Shown piece after piece: positions 25,898-34,925 of a DNA stretch of 50,607 bases. The number at the start of each line of letters is the position of its first letter. The first letter of the stretch is position 1. Made by a program: the position numbers and the translations under genes. Source of the DNA: Dolichospermum circinale AWQC310F (lineage in GTDB: Bacteria; Cyanobacteriota; Cyanobacteriia; Cyanobacteriales; Nostocaceae); assembly GCF_000426925.1 (NCBI RefSeq), contig NZ_KE384674.1:2740-53346 (forward strand), written 5' to 3'. The notes below the pieces were generated by a model, which worked only from the letters and a program-made list of their open reading frames with translations, did no database searches and was not told where the DNA came from.

Positions 25898-26009
25898 TAT
25901 GTCAAAACCGATTAGATCCGCTTGGAGATGAAATTGATTTAGTCCGTAGGGTGAATTAACCGCATTTATGCTAAAATACAGTAATCACACTCTGTAAGGA
26001 GTTTTCTGT

Positions 26010-26474
26010 ATGGCTAACATTACTTACATTGATAACAACAAAACATTATATGATCAAGATTTTTACCTGTGGGTACAAACCACAATTCAACATTTGCAAG
26101 AAAGAAACTTAGAACAGTTAGATATCGAGAATTTGATTGAAGAAATTGATAGTATGGGAAGGAGTGAAAAGAAAGAACTAAAAACTCGCTTAGTTGTCTT
26201 AATTGAACATTTATTAAAATTACAATATTGGATAGAAGAAAAAGATGATAACGCTAGAGGTTGGCGTAATACTGTCGTGGAACAAAGACGACAAATAACC
26301 TATACTCTAGCAGATAGTCCTAGTTTAAAAGCTATTTTAAATGATGTATTTCTACCCTGTTATCAAGACGCTAAAAAAGATACAATTAACAAATACCAAC
26401 TGCCATCAAACTTATTTCCAGAAGAACCACCTTTTTCTTTAGCTCAGGTTCTCAATGCAGATTTTATACCCTAA
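26010..26474 (+). CDS. DUF29 family protein
   Basis: 154 aa. The pattern LYDQDFYLWVQTTIQHLQER, then LDIENLIEEIDSMGRSEKKEL, then RLVVLIEHLLKLQYW, defines DUF29, an all-helical family expanded in cyanobacteria. An AAGGAG ribosome site lies 8 bases before the ATG. The function of the family is not known; frequent copies near mobile DNA have led to suggestions of an association with toxins or transposons, unproven. The gene is flanked by repeats on both sides (hairpin before, the inverted repeat unit after), so it may have moved. Confidence 0.88.
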   Translation: MANITYIDNNKTLYDQDFYLWVQTTIQHLQERNLEQLDIENLIEEIDSMGRSEKKELKTRLVVLIEHLLKLQYWIEEKDDNARGWRNTVVEQRRQITYTLADSPSLKAILNDVFLPCYQDAKKDTINKYQLPSNLFPEEPPFSLAQVLNADFIP

Positions 26475-26506
26475 ATTGATACCTAGTTTCAGCAACGCCT
26501 AAGTTC

Positions 26507-26580
26507 TATAGGAATCCGGTTTGATTCTGTGAATTTACTTGTGTGATCAGGGAACAGGGAACTCTTAACTGGGAACAGGA
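26507..26580 (-). repeat. Second interspersed repeat, inverted copy
   Basis: Reverse complement of the unit at 18610-18675 (CTATAGGAATCCGGTTTG through GGGAACTCTTAACTGGGAACA), with one extra GGGAACA heptamer. A copy of the AATCAGGAT/CCAGGATT repeat family follows at about 26670-26700. Confidence 0.65.
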
Positions 26581-26740
26581 AAGAGAGAATTGATACCTAC
26601 TGAGTTTTGTATGGCTACGCCACGCAAGCTATCAAAAATCAAATATTATTCCTACAGTTAGGTAAATTGTCAGAATCAGGATATCTAGGATTAAAGGATG
26701 AAACCAGAGCTTTTATTACCAATTACCAATTACCAATTAC

Positions 26741-28102
26741 CTAAACAACAGCAGACAACCAAATTATAACCGTAGTTCCTGGGCTGTGAGGTAATGTAAT
26801 AACCGAGTCAATTGCTGGACTGAAAACCTCTATATTTCCCTGCATTTCTGCTATTAACTGTTTAGCAATAGCAATTCCTAACCCCGTCCCAGGAATTGCT
26901 GTTTGTGCTTGTACACCTCGGTAATGTCTTTCTCCCAGATGTTCTAAGTCTTCCGGGGGAATACCTGGTCCTGTGTCACTAATAGCAATACCTTGGAAAT
27001 TTCCCTGTTGTTGCCCACATTGTACCAAGATTTTACCACCTGTGGGAGTATATTTCAAAGCATTATCTATAATGTTACTCAATACTTCTCCCAAGGCTTT
27101 TTCATTGACTCTGACTAAAGGTAAATGATTGGGAATTTCCGTAATTAGTTGTAAATTTCGTTCTTGGGAAATAGCTTGAGCCGATATTAACAAAGGTGCT
27201 AACAAATCTGCTAGGGAACAATTAGTTAACTGTTCTCCTGTTCCTGGCAATAATAACACAGATTTCCCCTGTTTTTGTGTATTTTGATTTTGGTTAATTA
27301 CCGCCTTTGACTCAGGGAGGGAAAGAGGTGTTAAATTGGCTGTATTTAAATCAATCACCTGATCAAACTTTTGTAATAACTCTTGTAAGCGATCGCTTTC
27401 CCGGACTATACTGGTTGCTACCTCCCGATTAGGATCAACCGCTCGCATTCGCTTAAATAGTAGTTTACCAAAAGTGCGGATAGCAGTTAAGGGGTTACGA
27501 AACTGATGTAAGAGATTATCTAATAAGTCCCGTTGTTCCTCTTGGAGAATTTGTTCCTGTTCAAGTTGATGTTGCAACCAAGCCCGACGTTGATCTAAAA
27601 TGCAAGCGATCGCTAAAGTTTTGCCAATGCGTTCAATTTCTCCCTCCTCCCGTTGGTTCCATTCCCTATCTTCCCTCGCAGTCACTAATAATCCCATCAT
27701 TACACCCTCATAAATCAGGGGTGAAACAATTTGGTTATGACTGAGTGAATATTCATCTTGTTTATCTTGTAAATTTTGTTTTTCTGTTGCTGCGCTTGAC
27801 GCTGATGAATGGGAAGATACTGAAGTCGGTTTTAACAACCTCATGTTTTGATTTGGTAATGCTAAAACATGATCAAGCCTGACTGGGTAACTCTCTTCTT
27901 GTTTACCATACTCATCACAAGGATTTAATGCTATAGTTTCTGGATACACCATCACTGGAATTAGTCGAGCCTCGCCTGTAGGTTTTTCTACCAATTCCTG
28001 TGTTAAATAAACTACGCTAAAAGACGCTCCCATGCCTTGGGCTAACAGGGTTATTTGCTCTCGACATAAAGCAAGGAAATCAGAACTGGCAGACATTAGC
28101 AT
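26741..28102 (-). CDS. GAF-domain histidine kinase, Hik2/CSK-like
   Basis: 453 aa soluble kinase. The N-terminal GAF region (about 1-170) starts SASSDFLALCREQITLLAQG with Cys13. A dimerisation helix with phosphoacceptor His199 in LLHQFRNPLTAIRTFGKLL follows, then an ATPase domain with IIDNALKYTPTGG, DTGPGIPPED and GTGLGIAIAKQL. This layout, the HQFRNPL box and the early cysteine match the Hik2/chloroplast sensor kinase family as I recall it. That family senses electron-transport redox state or osmotic cues and adjusts photosystem gene expression. Its regulators (Rre1/RppA in model strains) are not adjacent. The start could also be the Met two codons later. Confidence 0.82.
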   Translation of the reverse strand: MLMSASSDFLALCREQITLLAQGMGASFSVVYLTQELVEKPTGEARLIPVMVYPETIALNPCDEYGKQEESYPVRLDHVLALPNQNMRLLKPTSVSSHSSASSAATEKQNLQDKQDEYSLSHNQIVSPLIYEGVMMGLLVTAREDREWNQREEGEIERIGKTLAIACILDQRRAWLQHQLEQEQILQEEQRDLLDNLLHQFRNPLTAIRTFGKLLFKRMRAVDPNREVATSIVRESDRLQELLQKFDQVIDLNTANLTPLSLPESKAVINQNQNTQKQGKSVLLLPGTGEQLTNCSLADLLAPLLISAQAISQERNLQLITEIPNHLPLVRVNEKALGEVLSNIIDNALKYTPTGGKILVQCGQQQGNFQGIAISDTGPGIPPEDLEHLGERHYRGVQAQTAIPGTGLGIAIAKQLIAEMQGNIEVFSPAIDSVITLPHSPGTTVIIWLSAVV

Positions 28103-28473
28103 TAGTTACAGGAATTTAGGAGGTAGAAAAGTTGCAGTCACTAGCAGTTTAGCAAAAATAAACTCTCACAGGACTTCAAGCCAGAGAAAAGTGGTGCATA
28201 GCCCATAGCCTTTAACCTAATTTTGTACCTCATGCAAGTGCATACCACCATCAGGCTATATATATCTAGTCTAATCTAGTAATGGATGATTGGTAATAGA
28301 CAATGGCTAGTAGACAGCAGTTTTTGGGAATTTTTATTCTTTATTTTTATCCTTTTTTCCTAATTGTATCAAAACATTAAAAACTATTGATTTTCTCAGA
28401 AAAAAATTATATAATGACGACTGATTTTGTAGCCACAACTACAATCTATAGCTGGAAACAGGAGGACAATAGG
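28103..28473. other. Divergent spacer, kinase / DUF3155 gene
   Basis: No gene supported. It contains TATATATATCTAG and a T-rich tract near 28320-28370, consistent with promoters for both flanking genes. An upstream in-frame ATG at 28387 for the DUF3155 gene is discounted in favour of the TTG with a strong ribosome site. Confidence 0.5.
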
Positions 28474-28845
28474 TTGGCAAGGAGACGCAAACGGAAAAGT
28501 CGTCGTCGTCAAGAAGGACGACGGATACTGGAACACATTCCCCAGTACAGCATCGAAAGTGGCGAAGATAAACCTGTGACAGCAGCAAGAAAGTTTATTC
28601 ACGCTGAAGGTATTATGCCACCCGCGCTACTACTGGTAAAACGCAATGAACACACAACAGACCGTTATTTCTGGGCGGAAAAAGGCCTGTTTGGTGCTCA
28701 ATACGTAGAAGAAAATCATTTCTTGTTTCCTAGTCTGAGGAGTTTTGAATCACCAACAGTAACAGTATCAGCACCGATACAATTGACAGTGCCGGCACCA
28801 GCATCGTTATCGGTATCGGAACTGGTTGCCGTAACTGTTAATTAA
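28474..28845 (+). CDS. DUF3155 family protein
   Basis: 123 aa. I start at TTG because GGAGG lies exactly eight bases upstream and the resulting N-terminus (M)ARRRKRKSRRRQEGRRILEH is the usual family start; the ATG 29 codons earlier adds non-conserved residues. The conserved block runs to VEENHFLFPSLRSF, with KPVTAARKFIHAEGI and DRYFWAEKGLFGAQY. The last 40 residues are a Pro/Ala/Val/Thr-rich low-complexity tail (TVTVSAPIQLTVPAP). The very basic N-terminus suggests nucleic acid or ribosome contact, by inference. Cyanobacteria-specific, function unknown. Confidence 0.85.
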   Translation: MARRRKRKSRRRQEGRRILEHIPQYSIESGEDKPVTAARKFIHAEGIMPPALLLVKRNEHTTDRYFWAEKGLFGAQYVEENHFLFPSLRSFESPTVTVSAPIQLTVPAPASLSVSELVAVTVN

Positions 28846-29313
28846 ACAACAAATGACTATCCTATCTTCTAAATGTAGCTTCTAGCTCTGATAATAATAA
28901 CTGGCAATTTTGATCAGGTTCTTCAAAAATTCCATTTTTTTTAATTTTGCGGTCTAATTGTCAAGCAGGGCTAAAAACTGTTTAAACAGATTCTCTCAAG
29001 TCATAGCATAATTAACTTCTCATCAACTCGACTTAGTTGCATGAATCAGTTTATTGTCAGCTTACACATCAGAGAATAGCGACAGAGCCAAGGAAATCCA
29101 AAGATGAGGACAAACTTATGATCTCACTAATTTGGACTACTATCAAGCTCTGTCCAGCAATTCAGATTTTTCCTCATTACATCTCAGTCCTTAGGAAAAT
29201 TTACAACAGCAGTAGTATTTTCTCCTACTCACTGCCAATTTGCTCAAAAGTTTACTCAGAATCCTACATCAGAATAGGTATAGATGCTCATTGTTTTCAG
29301 ACTCAAAAATCAA
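28846..29313. other. Spacer after DUF3155 gene
   Basis: 468 bases; open frames exist but lack family resemblance, ribosome sites or codon bias, and one overlaps the CCB1 gene antisense. I see no gene, hairpin or repeat I can support. Confidence 0.5.
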
Positions 29314-29847
29314 TCAAGTGTCAAGCACCTTTAGCTGTAATGCCTTTTGTAACTCAGCAAGTTCATCTCTATGGGCAGTAACAGTAATTATACTTGAGGA
29401 GTTTTGTCCACTGCGGATATTTTCTATCTGGAGTGACACCTTCTCAAGTCTTCCAGATTTTCTCCAGTACAAGAGACCACTTAAAGGTGAAAATAGGATT
29501 ATTACCGCAAAAAAACGCCCAAAATCGGGAAAAAGCATGGATAAAACTAACGACAAACAACCTAAACCCACCGCTGCTAATGTAGTTAGAAATATAGCTA
29601 AAAACCAACTAGGTCTAACAAATCCCTCAAATGTGACTTGATTTTTGGGAGAATCTACCGCTAATACTCGATAAGCACGAGTGCGAAAATAATCCTTCAA
29701 TGAAGTCATTAACGTATTTTCATCCTCTTGTGAAACTAAACGCATCACTTCTATGCGGTCTTTAGTTGAAGCTCGAATAAAGAAAAACAAACCAACTGAT
29801 AACAGTAATGTTAACAGGAAAGTAGATTGCAAAACAGCGGCATCCAT
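29314..29847 (-). CDS. Cofactor assembly of complex C subunit B (CCB1-like)
   Basis: 177 aa. An N-terminal membrane helix (TFLLTLLLSVGLFFFIRAS) is followed by a cytoplasmic segment with YFRTRAYRV and NQVTFEGFVRPSWFLA. Two further helices (about 80-125) and a soluble tail ending in DELAELQKALQLKV follow. These blocks match the cyanobacterial/plastid family formerly DUF3529, now CCB1, which helps attach the covalent heme ci to cytochrome b6 of the b6f complex. The role is by family; the partner CCB genes are not adjacent. The protein would sit in the thylakoid membrane. Confidence 0.82.
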   Translation of the reverse strand: MDAAVLQSTFLLTLLLSVGLFFFIRASTKDRIEVMRLVSQEDENTLMTSLKDYFRTRAYRVLAVDSPKNQVTFEGFVRPSWFLAIFLTTLAAVGLGCLSLVLSMLFPDFGRFFAVIILFSPLSGLLYWRKSGRLEKVSLQIENIRSGQNSSSIITVTAHRDELAELQKALQLKVLDT

Positions 29848-29956
29848 AATTAATTTTTAAGTCTGAAATTTTCAGTAGACTTAAACCATTATCAATTATT
29901 CTGGAATCAGAGAACAAACAGAAGTTTGTTTTTAACTTTTAATATTTAATTTTTAT

Positions 29957-30526
29957 ATGTCACAAAACTCAGAAACACCATCATCTAACATTCGGGCTAT
30001 AGCCCAACAATTTCGTCTAGCAGGTTGGATTAGTTTTTGGATTCAGTTAGTCTTAGGGGTAATATCTGGGATAATAGTCTTATTATTTGGCATTTTTAGC
30101 CAAAAAGCGGGTAGTCCTAGCAATAATCCAGGGACAGGCTTTGGTGTATTTTTAGCAATTTGTGGTATAATCCTCTTGGGTGCTGGTATTTACTTAGCTT
30201 ATCGCTACACCAGAATTGGTAAACAACTAGAATCACCTAATCCTACTAATCGTCCTCGTAAAGCTGAAACCGCACAAGTGTTAAGATTAGGACTGTGGAT
30301 AAATTTAGGCGGAACTTTAGTGACTTTATTGGGAGCGCAAGCGATTGTTGGTACATTAGTAGCTAGGTCTATATCTCCTCAAGCAGTAACTACACAATTA
30401 TTTGATCCAACACGGATTATTAGCGGTTTAGATATGCTTATAGTTCAAGCGAATACTAATACTGTATCAGCGCATTTTGCAGGTTTAGTAGCATCTCTGT
30501 GGTTAATGAATCGTATTACTAGGTAA
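29957..30526 (+). CDS. DUF3611 family membrane protein
   Basis: 189 aa, four predicted membrane helices. Typical segments: IAQQFRLAGWISFWIQLVLG near the start, GVFLAICGIILLGAGIYLAY, YTRIGKQLESPNPTNRPRKA in the loop, LRLGLWINLGGTLVTLLGAQ, and a C-terminal VQANTNTVSAHFAGLVASLW. The family is conserved in cyanobacteria and plastids; no function is established. Divergent from the CCB1 gene across about 110 bases of shared promoter. Confidence 0.85.
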   Translation: MSQNSETPSSNIRAIAQQFRLAGWISFWIQLVLGVISGIIVLLFGIFSQKAGSPSNNPGTGFGVFLAICGIILLGAGIYLAYRYTRIGKQLESPNPTNRPRKAETAQVLRLGLWINLGGTLVTLLGAQAIVGTLVARSISPQAVTTQLFDPTRIISGLDMLIVQANTNTVSAHFAGLVASLWLMNRITR

Positions 30527-30684
30527 TTTATAATTGATTTATAATTGACAGTGGTTGTAGTATCCGGGGTTGGTGAATGAAGGTATGATTTTTTCTCACG
30601 CAGAGGCGCAAAGGACGCAGAGAGTAAGAATTTAAGAACTAGAATATTTGATTTTCATCCGTCAATTCAGCAATCCCTAGTATC

Positions 30685-31269
30685 CTAATTTTGGAAAACA
30701 GGTACTTCTAAAATAAATCCCGGTAAAACATCTTCTCCAGATAAAATTGTTGGTAATAATACTATTTCTACAGATTGATTTTGACGATAAATTTCTACTT
30801 GTTGATTTTGAGGATCAATTAACCAACCTAAACGTAAACCACTATGAAGATATTCCTGCATTTTATCCTGTAATTGACCTAAAGAATCGGTACGCGATCG
30901 CAATTCTATCACAAAATCAGGACAAATTTTAGGAAACTTTTCCTGTTCTTCAACACTTAAAGATTCCCAGCGTTCATTAGCTATCCAAGCCACATCAGGA
31001 GAACGTTTACCACCATGAGGTAGAGTAAAAACAGTGGAAGAACTAAATACTTTTCCTAGCTGAGTTTGACGATTCCAAATCACAACATCTGCATTAAACT
31101 CTGATTCTCTATTACCACTAATTGCACCAACTGGAGGCATAATTATTAATTCTCCTTTAGCAGTTTGTTCAAGTTTCCAATCTTCGTTAATTTGACATAG
31201 TTGATAAAATTGATCATCACTTAATCCCACATTTTTGATATTTAAAACAACCGCTTCAGATGTCATCAT
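30685..31269 (-). CDS. Uma2 family (DUF820) restriction-like endonuclease
   Basis: 194 aa PD-(D/E)XK fold protein. The conserved pattern includes ELIIMPPVGAISGNRE, RSPDVAWIANERW and PDFVIELRSRTDSL, then the QEYLHSGLRLGWLIDPQNQQ strand-helix and VEIYR. The Asp of PDVAW and the Glu of VIELRS are the expected metal ligands. Uma2 proteins are massively amplified in filamentous cyanobacteria; their targets are unknown and mobility or defence roles are suggested only by distribution. An AAGGAG ribosome site is upstream of tandem Met codons; either could start. Confidence 0.9.
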   Translation of the reverse strand: MMTSEAVVLNIKNVGLSDDQFYQLCQINEDWKLEQTAKGELIIMPPVGAISGNRESEFNADVVIWNRQTQLGKVFSSSTVFTLPHGGKRSPDVAWIANERWESLSVEEQEKFPKICPDFVIELRSRTDSLGQLQDKMQEYLHSGLRLGWLIDPQNQQVEIYRQNQSVEIVLLPTILSGEDVLPGFILEVPVFQN

Positions 31270-31609
31270 TGCTGATCATCTCCTTAAAATTAGGGAATAG
31301 GAAATAGATAAATATATCTGAACTTATTGAAGAAGTCGCGTATCTTGTACTTCTTATCATTATTAACATAGCATCAGTTTGAGGTAACATTGACTTGAGA
31401 CACAAAACTCAACATTTTATCAATTTAACCCTTGGGTTTTAACCCTTGGGTTTCACTGCGTTCTACCCAACCTGCGATTTTGACAATTTTTAGGTTTTGG
31501 GAAAAGAGACAGAATAAGATATGTTTGGGTTAATTTTCAGTTAAATTGACACTGATAAGCGTTGCTAAACCCGTACAATTAACAACTGACAACAAACAAT
31601 TAACAAAAA
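31270..31609. other. Divergent spacer, Uma2 / serS
   Basis: No gene. It contains a tandem copy of a TTTAACCCTTGGGTT 15-mer at 31425-31455 and a short GTATCTTGTAC inverted repeat near 31338. Otherwise AT-rich promoter-like sequence. Confidence 0.5.
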
Positions 31610-32890
31610 ATGCTGGATATTAAACAAATTAGAGAAAACCCCCAACTCGTACAAGAGAAATTAAACAGCCGTAACGGTAAATACGACATTCAACCTATAT
31701 TAGATTTAAGCCAACAACAACGGGAATTAGAAGGTAAACGCAGTCAACTACAAGCCCGCAGCAACGAAATTGGCAAATTAGTGGGTCAAAAAGTAAAATC
31801 TGGTGTTGATCCTCAAAGTTCAGAAATACAAGCCTTAAAGGACGAAGGAAACGCCATTAAGATCACATTAAGTGAGTTAGAACCCCAGGAAAAAGAGTTA
31901 AAAGCCCAAATTCACGAATTACTATTAGCACTTCCTAACCTTCCCAGTGATTTTACACCCATTGGTAAAAGTGAAGATGATAACCAAGAGGTGAGAACAT
32001 GGGGAGATGAATATAAACCCACAAATCCCCATATTTTACCACATTGGGAAATCGGCGAAAAATTGGGGATTTTGAACTTTGAAAGAGCGGTAAAAATTGC
32101 CCAAAGTCGGTTTGTCAGTCTTATCGGTGCGGGTGCGGCTTTAGAAAGAGCGTTAATTCAATTTATGCTTTCTAAACATATTGAAAATGGTTATATAGAA
32201 GTTAGTCCACCATTGTTAGTAAATACAGATTCTTTAACAGGTACAGGACAATTACCTAAATTTGCGGAAGAAAGTTTTAAATGTGCAGAGGATGATTTGT
32301 GGTTAATTCCTACTGCGGAAGTGCCGGTTACTAATTTGTATCGAGGGGACATTATTAACGCGGAAGAACTACCAATTTATCATACTGCATATACGCCATG
32401 TTTTCGGCGAGAAGCGGGAAGTTATGGCCGGGATATGCGGGGTTTAATTCGGTTACATCAATTCAATAAAGTGGAGTTAGTGAAGTTAGTAAAACCGGAA
32501 GATTCTTTTGAGGAATTAGAGAAGTTATTAGGAAATGCTGAGAGTATTTTACAGGCTTTAAAATTGCCTTATCGAGTGATTAATTTGTGTACTGCTGATT
32601 TAGGTTTTTCGTCCACAAAAACTTATGATTTAGAGGTATGGTTGCCATCTTCTGGGAAATATCGAGAGATTTCTAGTTGTTCTAATTGTGTTGATTTTCA
32701 AGCCAGAAGGGCGGATATTCGGTTTAAGGAAGGGGGTAAGAAAGGGACGCAATTTGTACATACTTTAAATGGTTCTGGTTTAGCTGTGGGAAGGACTATG
32801 GCGGCTATTTTGGAGAATTATCAGCAAGCTGATGGGACGATTAAAGTACCGGAGGTTTTGCAGGTTTATTTGGGTAGGGAGGTGTTGTAG
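31610..32890 (+). CDS. serS: Seryl-tRNA synthetase
   Basis: Charges tRNA-Ser (and tRNA-Sec where present) with serine; class II synthetase, 426 aa. An N-terminal antiparallel coiled-coil arm (about 25-100) grips the long variable arm of tRNA-Ser. The catalytic core shows [11 protein letters not shown], the TAEVP loop, motif 2 in [35 protein letters not shown], and motif 3 in [17 protein letters not shown]. Cytoplasmic. The NYN gene starts about 110 bases after the stop and may be a separate unit. Confidence 0.97.
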   Translation: MLDIKQIRENPQLVQEKLNSRNGKYDIQPILDLSQQQRELEGKRSQLQARSNEIGKLVGQKVKSGVDPQSSEIQALKDEGNAIKITLSELEPQEKELKAQIHELLLALPNLPSDFTPIGKSEDDNQEVRTWGDEYKPTNPHILPHWEIGEKLGILNFERAVKIAQSRFVSLIGAGAALERALIQFMLSKHIENGYIEVSPPLLVNTDSLTGTGQLPKFAEESFKCAEDDLWLIPTAEVPVTNLYRGDIINAEELPIYHTAYTPCFRREAGSYGRDMRGLIRLHQFNKVELVKLVKPEDSFEELEKLLGNAESILQALKLPYRVINLCTADLGFSSTKTYDLEVWLPSSGKYREISSCSNCVDFQARRADIRFKEGGKKGTQFVHTLNGSGLAVGRTMAAILENYQQADGTIKVPEVLQVYLGREVL

Positions 32891-33002
32891 GTATTTTACC
32901 TATATAAAATTCTGTATAATCACTGTGAATAGTGGTTATACGGAAAAGGTTTGTGATACTTTAGAAAAGGCTTTGTCTACACCACTTAATCAGGTTTCAT
33001 TT

Positions 33003-33560
33003 ATGTCAATTCATATTTTTTGGGATAACTCAAATATTTGGCTGGTTGGCCGCGGAGTTTGTCAGCAACACGAACCTGGTGATGAGTCTGGATTCCGTGT
33101 TCACTTTGCTAATCTGTTCGACTTTGTTGTGAACAACCGCCAAGTAGATTACGCCTTTGTTGGTGGTTCGATTCCGCCTAATGATAGTGTCTGGAAAAGG
33201 TTTGACGATTTAGGAATTAAAGTTAAAACGCAAGAACGTGGGCAGATTAGTGGTACTGAAGTTGCTGTGGACGAAAGTATTCAACTTGAGATGGCTAATC
33301 AGGTTCTTGATGTAAATCCACCTGGTGTTATAATACTTCTAACAGGTGATGGTAGTGGTTATAATAATGGTCAAGGTTTTATTAAACAGCTAGAACGAGC
33401 GCACAATCACGGATGGCAAATTGAGGTAGTAAGCTGGGATTTAGGTTGCAATCGCTTTTTGAAAAAATTTGCGGAGGATAAAGGGGTTTATCGATCATTG
33501 GAAACTGTATATGACAAAGTGACATTTATCAATAACAAACGTTGGGCTTTATCACAATAG
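33003..33560 (+). CDS. NYN (LabA/DUF88-like) domain protein
   Basis: 185 aa, starting at the ATG of MSIHIFWDNSNIW; a longer reading that runs back into serS is not credible. PIN-like ribonuclease fold: Asp in FWDNSN (Asp7), acidic residues in GTEVAVDESIQLEM, and the LTGDGSGY motif with a conserved Asp. LabA-type NYN proteins in cyanobacteria influence circadian output, and others are RNases; which applies here is not known. No Oost-HTH extension is present. Followed by a hairpin, probably terminating transcription. Confidence 0.85.
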   Translation: MSIHIFWDNSNIWLVGRGVCQQHEPGDESGFRVHFANLFDFVVNNRQVDYAFVGGSIPPNDSVWKRFDDLGIKVKTQERGQISGTEVAVDESIQLEMANQVLDVNPPGVIILLTGDGSGYNNGQGFIKQLERAHNHGWQIEVVSWDLGCNRFLKKFAEDKGVYRSLETVYDKVTFINNKRWALSQ

Positions 33561-33580
33561 TGTGATCGCTCATTTTTTGT

Positions 33581-33610
33581 ATGGTGCGTTAATAAAATTG
33601 AACGCACCAT
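33581..33610 (+). terminator. Hairpin after NYN gene
   Basis: ATGGTGCGTT, a 10-base loop, AACGCACCAT: a perfect 10-bp stem, 20 bases after the stop, followed by CATTTTCT. A similar GGTGCGTTA stem follows the next gene, so this is a dispersed terminator or REP unit. Confidence 0.6.
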
Positions 33611-33669
33611 CATTTTCTAGCTTGAGGAATACGAGATTAAAATTTTGAACCAATAACCACGGTGTTGAT

Positions 33670-34542
33670 ATGGAAATTTTCTTTGCTCTACTAATTTTCG
33701 TTGGCATTATCATTATGATTATTTCTATAATGAGAGATCAAACTCATTCTAATTCAAGGCAAATATCATCTAATTCAAATTCGTCTTCAACTTCTACTCC
33801 CTCTCAGTCTAATCCAAGACAACTATCATCTAACTCAAATTCATCTTCAACTTCTATTCCACAAGCTTTATCTCTAGAATTTAGTCAGGATTTACCACAA
33901 CTTTCTTCAGAACTCAAGTCCAAGCGTGATTTAGGTCTGAAATTATTCAGAGATGGACTTTCTTTATACAAAATCGGGGATATAGAAACTGCTTCAGAAA
34001 AGTTTCGGGAATCTTCAAATCTGATGAAAATAATATGTGGATATTACCCAAATAACCTACAGATTAATTTTTACTTATTAGAAACATATCAAAGTTTTGA
34101 TTATAAACAAGCAATTGAAAAAGGGTTAAAATGTCTTGAAATTATGGATCAACTTTTAAGTAAAAATACTTTTGTTCAAACTGCTGTGCTTCTAACCCGT
34201 TACGACATACTAAGAAAATTATATAAGTTACTTATTAAAGAAAATAGAACAAATGAATCTCAACTATATCTAAGCGAATTAGTCAAGCTAACGAGCTTAA
34301 TATTAGATCAGAATCCTCCACCATATAATAATGAATCTACTTATATGACAATGTTGGATTTATCTAAAGAACGAATAATTGCAAATTTCTTTCTTCAGGG
34401 AATTAAGGAAGGGAGAAATATGGCAAGAAATTTGGTTGTCTCGCCGTTAATAAAAAACGATAGCACAGAATTATCTTACCACTTCGAGGCTAGTTTTAGT
34501 TCAGCAGATGCAGAAATTTTGGGTATACTTTACTCTAATTAA
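33670..34542 (+). CDS. Membrane-anchored helical-repeat protein, unknown
   Basis: 290 aa, no family recognised. An N-terminal membrane helix (FFALLIFVGIIIMIISIM) is followed by a Ser/Asn-rich linker containing two near-identical copies of RQxSSNSNSSSTS. The rest is alpha-helical; the FRDGLSLYKIGDIETASEKF stretch, with following YKQAIEKGLKCLEIM, looks like TPR units. Such a layout suggests a membrane-tethered scaffold facing the cytoplasm. It lies between the NYN gene and the toxin-antitoxin island and ends at its own terminator. Confidence 0.6.
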   Translation: MEIFFALLIFVGIIIMIISIMRDQTHSNSRQISSNSNSSSTSTPSQSNPRQLSSNSNSSSTSIPQALSLEFSQDLPQLSSELKSKRDLGLKLFRDGLSLYKIGDIETASEKFRESSNLMKIICGYYPNNLQINFYLLETYQSFDYKQAIEKGLKCLEIMDQLLSKNTFVQTAVLLTRYDILRKLYKLLIKENRTNESQLYLSELVKLTSLILDQNPPPYNNESTYMTMLDLSKERIIANFFLQGIKEGRNMARNLVVSPLIKNDSTELSYHFEASFSSADAEILGILYSN

Positions 34543-34566
34543 CGGATACTGTAACTTATCTCGTAG

Positions 34567-34599
34567 GGTGCGTTAATGAAATGTAATGCACCGTTTTTT
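34567..34599 (+). terminator. Intrinsic terminator of the helical-repeat protein gene
   Basis: GGTGCGTTA, an 8-base loop, TAATGCACC (one G-T pair), then GTTTTTT. It is 25 bases past the stop codon. Stem sequence closely related to that at 33581-33610. Confidence 0.75.
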
Positions 34600-34612
34600 A
34601 TTAAAATTTACC

Positions 34613-34885
34613 TGTCAGAATCAGGATAACCAGGATTAAAGGATTAACAGGATAATATTTGATATTGATATTCACAGAATATTAAAATTAGCGCAACTTC
34701 TGAAAATAAATATTTTTTTGACTTTTGACTTTTGACTTTTGACTTCCCGAAGGGTGTCCTGGAAATCCTGATATGGCTAACGCCACGCTTCGCTATCAGA
34801 CAAAATGCAATTTATGAAAATATAGATGAATATTAAAAAACATCCTGTACATCCCCAAATCCTGGACATCCTGATTCAGAAAAAT
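34613..34885. repeat. MITE-like element with about 40-bp inverted ends
   Basis: The left end CAGAATCAGGATAACCAGGA (continuing to ACAGGAT) is matched in inverse by the right end CATCCTG..AAATCCTGGACATCCTGATT. Identity is high over about 40 bases. The interior has a GGCTAACGCCACGCTTCGCT segment that reappears at 36345-36375. No coding capacity. Confidence 0.65.
34716..34743. repeat. TTTTGAC heptamer array
   Basis: Four exact tandem copies of TTTTGAC. Another short tandem heptamer of the type frequent in heterocystous cyanobacteria, lying inside the MITE-like element. Confidence 0.8.
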
Positions 34886-34925
34886 TTGGTATAATTAACA
34901 TGATCATTCACTAATTGAGTTAACT

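Larger units (their letters stand above)
34543..34925. other. Repeat-filled spacer before the toxin-antitoxin genes
   Basis: No gene. It is made up of a terminator, an inverted-repeat element and a TTTTGAC heptamer array, each listed separately. The last 45 bases before 34926 contain TATAATTAACATG, a plausible -10 for the first vapBC operon. Confidence 0.6.

Noticed and set aside
25860-26010. IS200/IS605 element with guide RNA
   Set aside because: Only a small hairpin is present; there is no TnpA or TnpB coding sequence on either side.
29037-29381. 114-codon plus-strand reading after the DUF3155 gene
   Set aside because: It overlaps the 3' end of the CCB1 gene antisense, begins with no ribosome site, and has unnatural composition.
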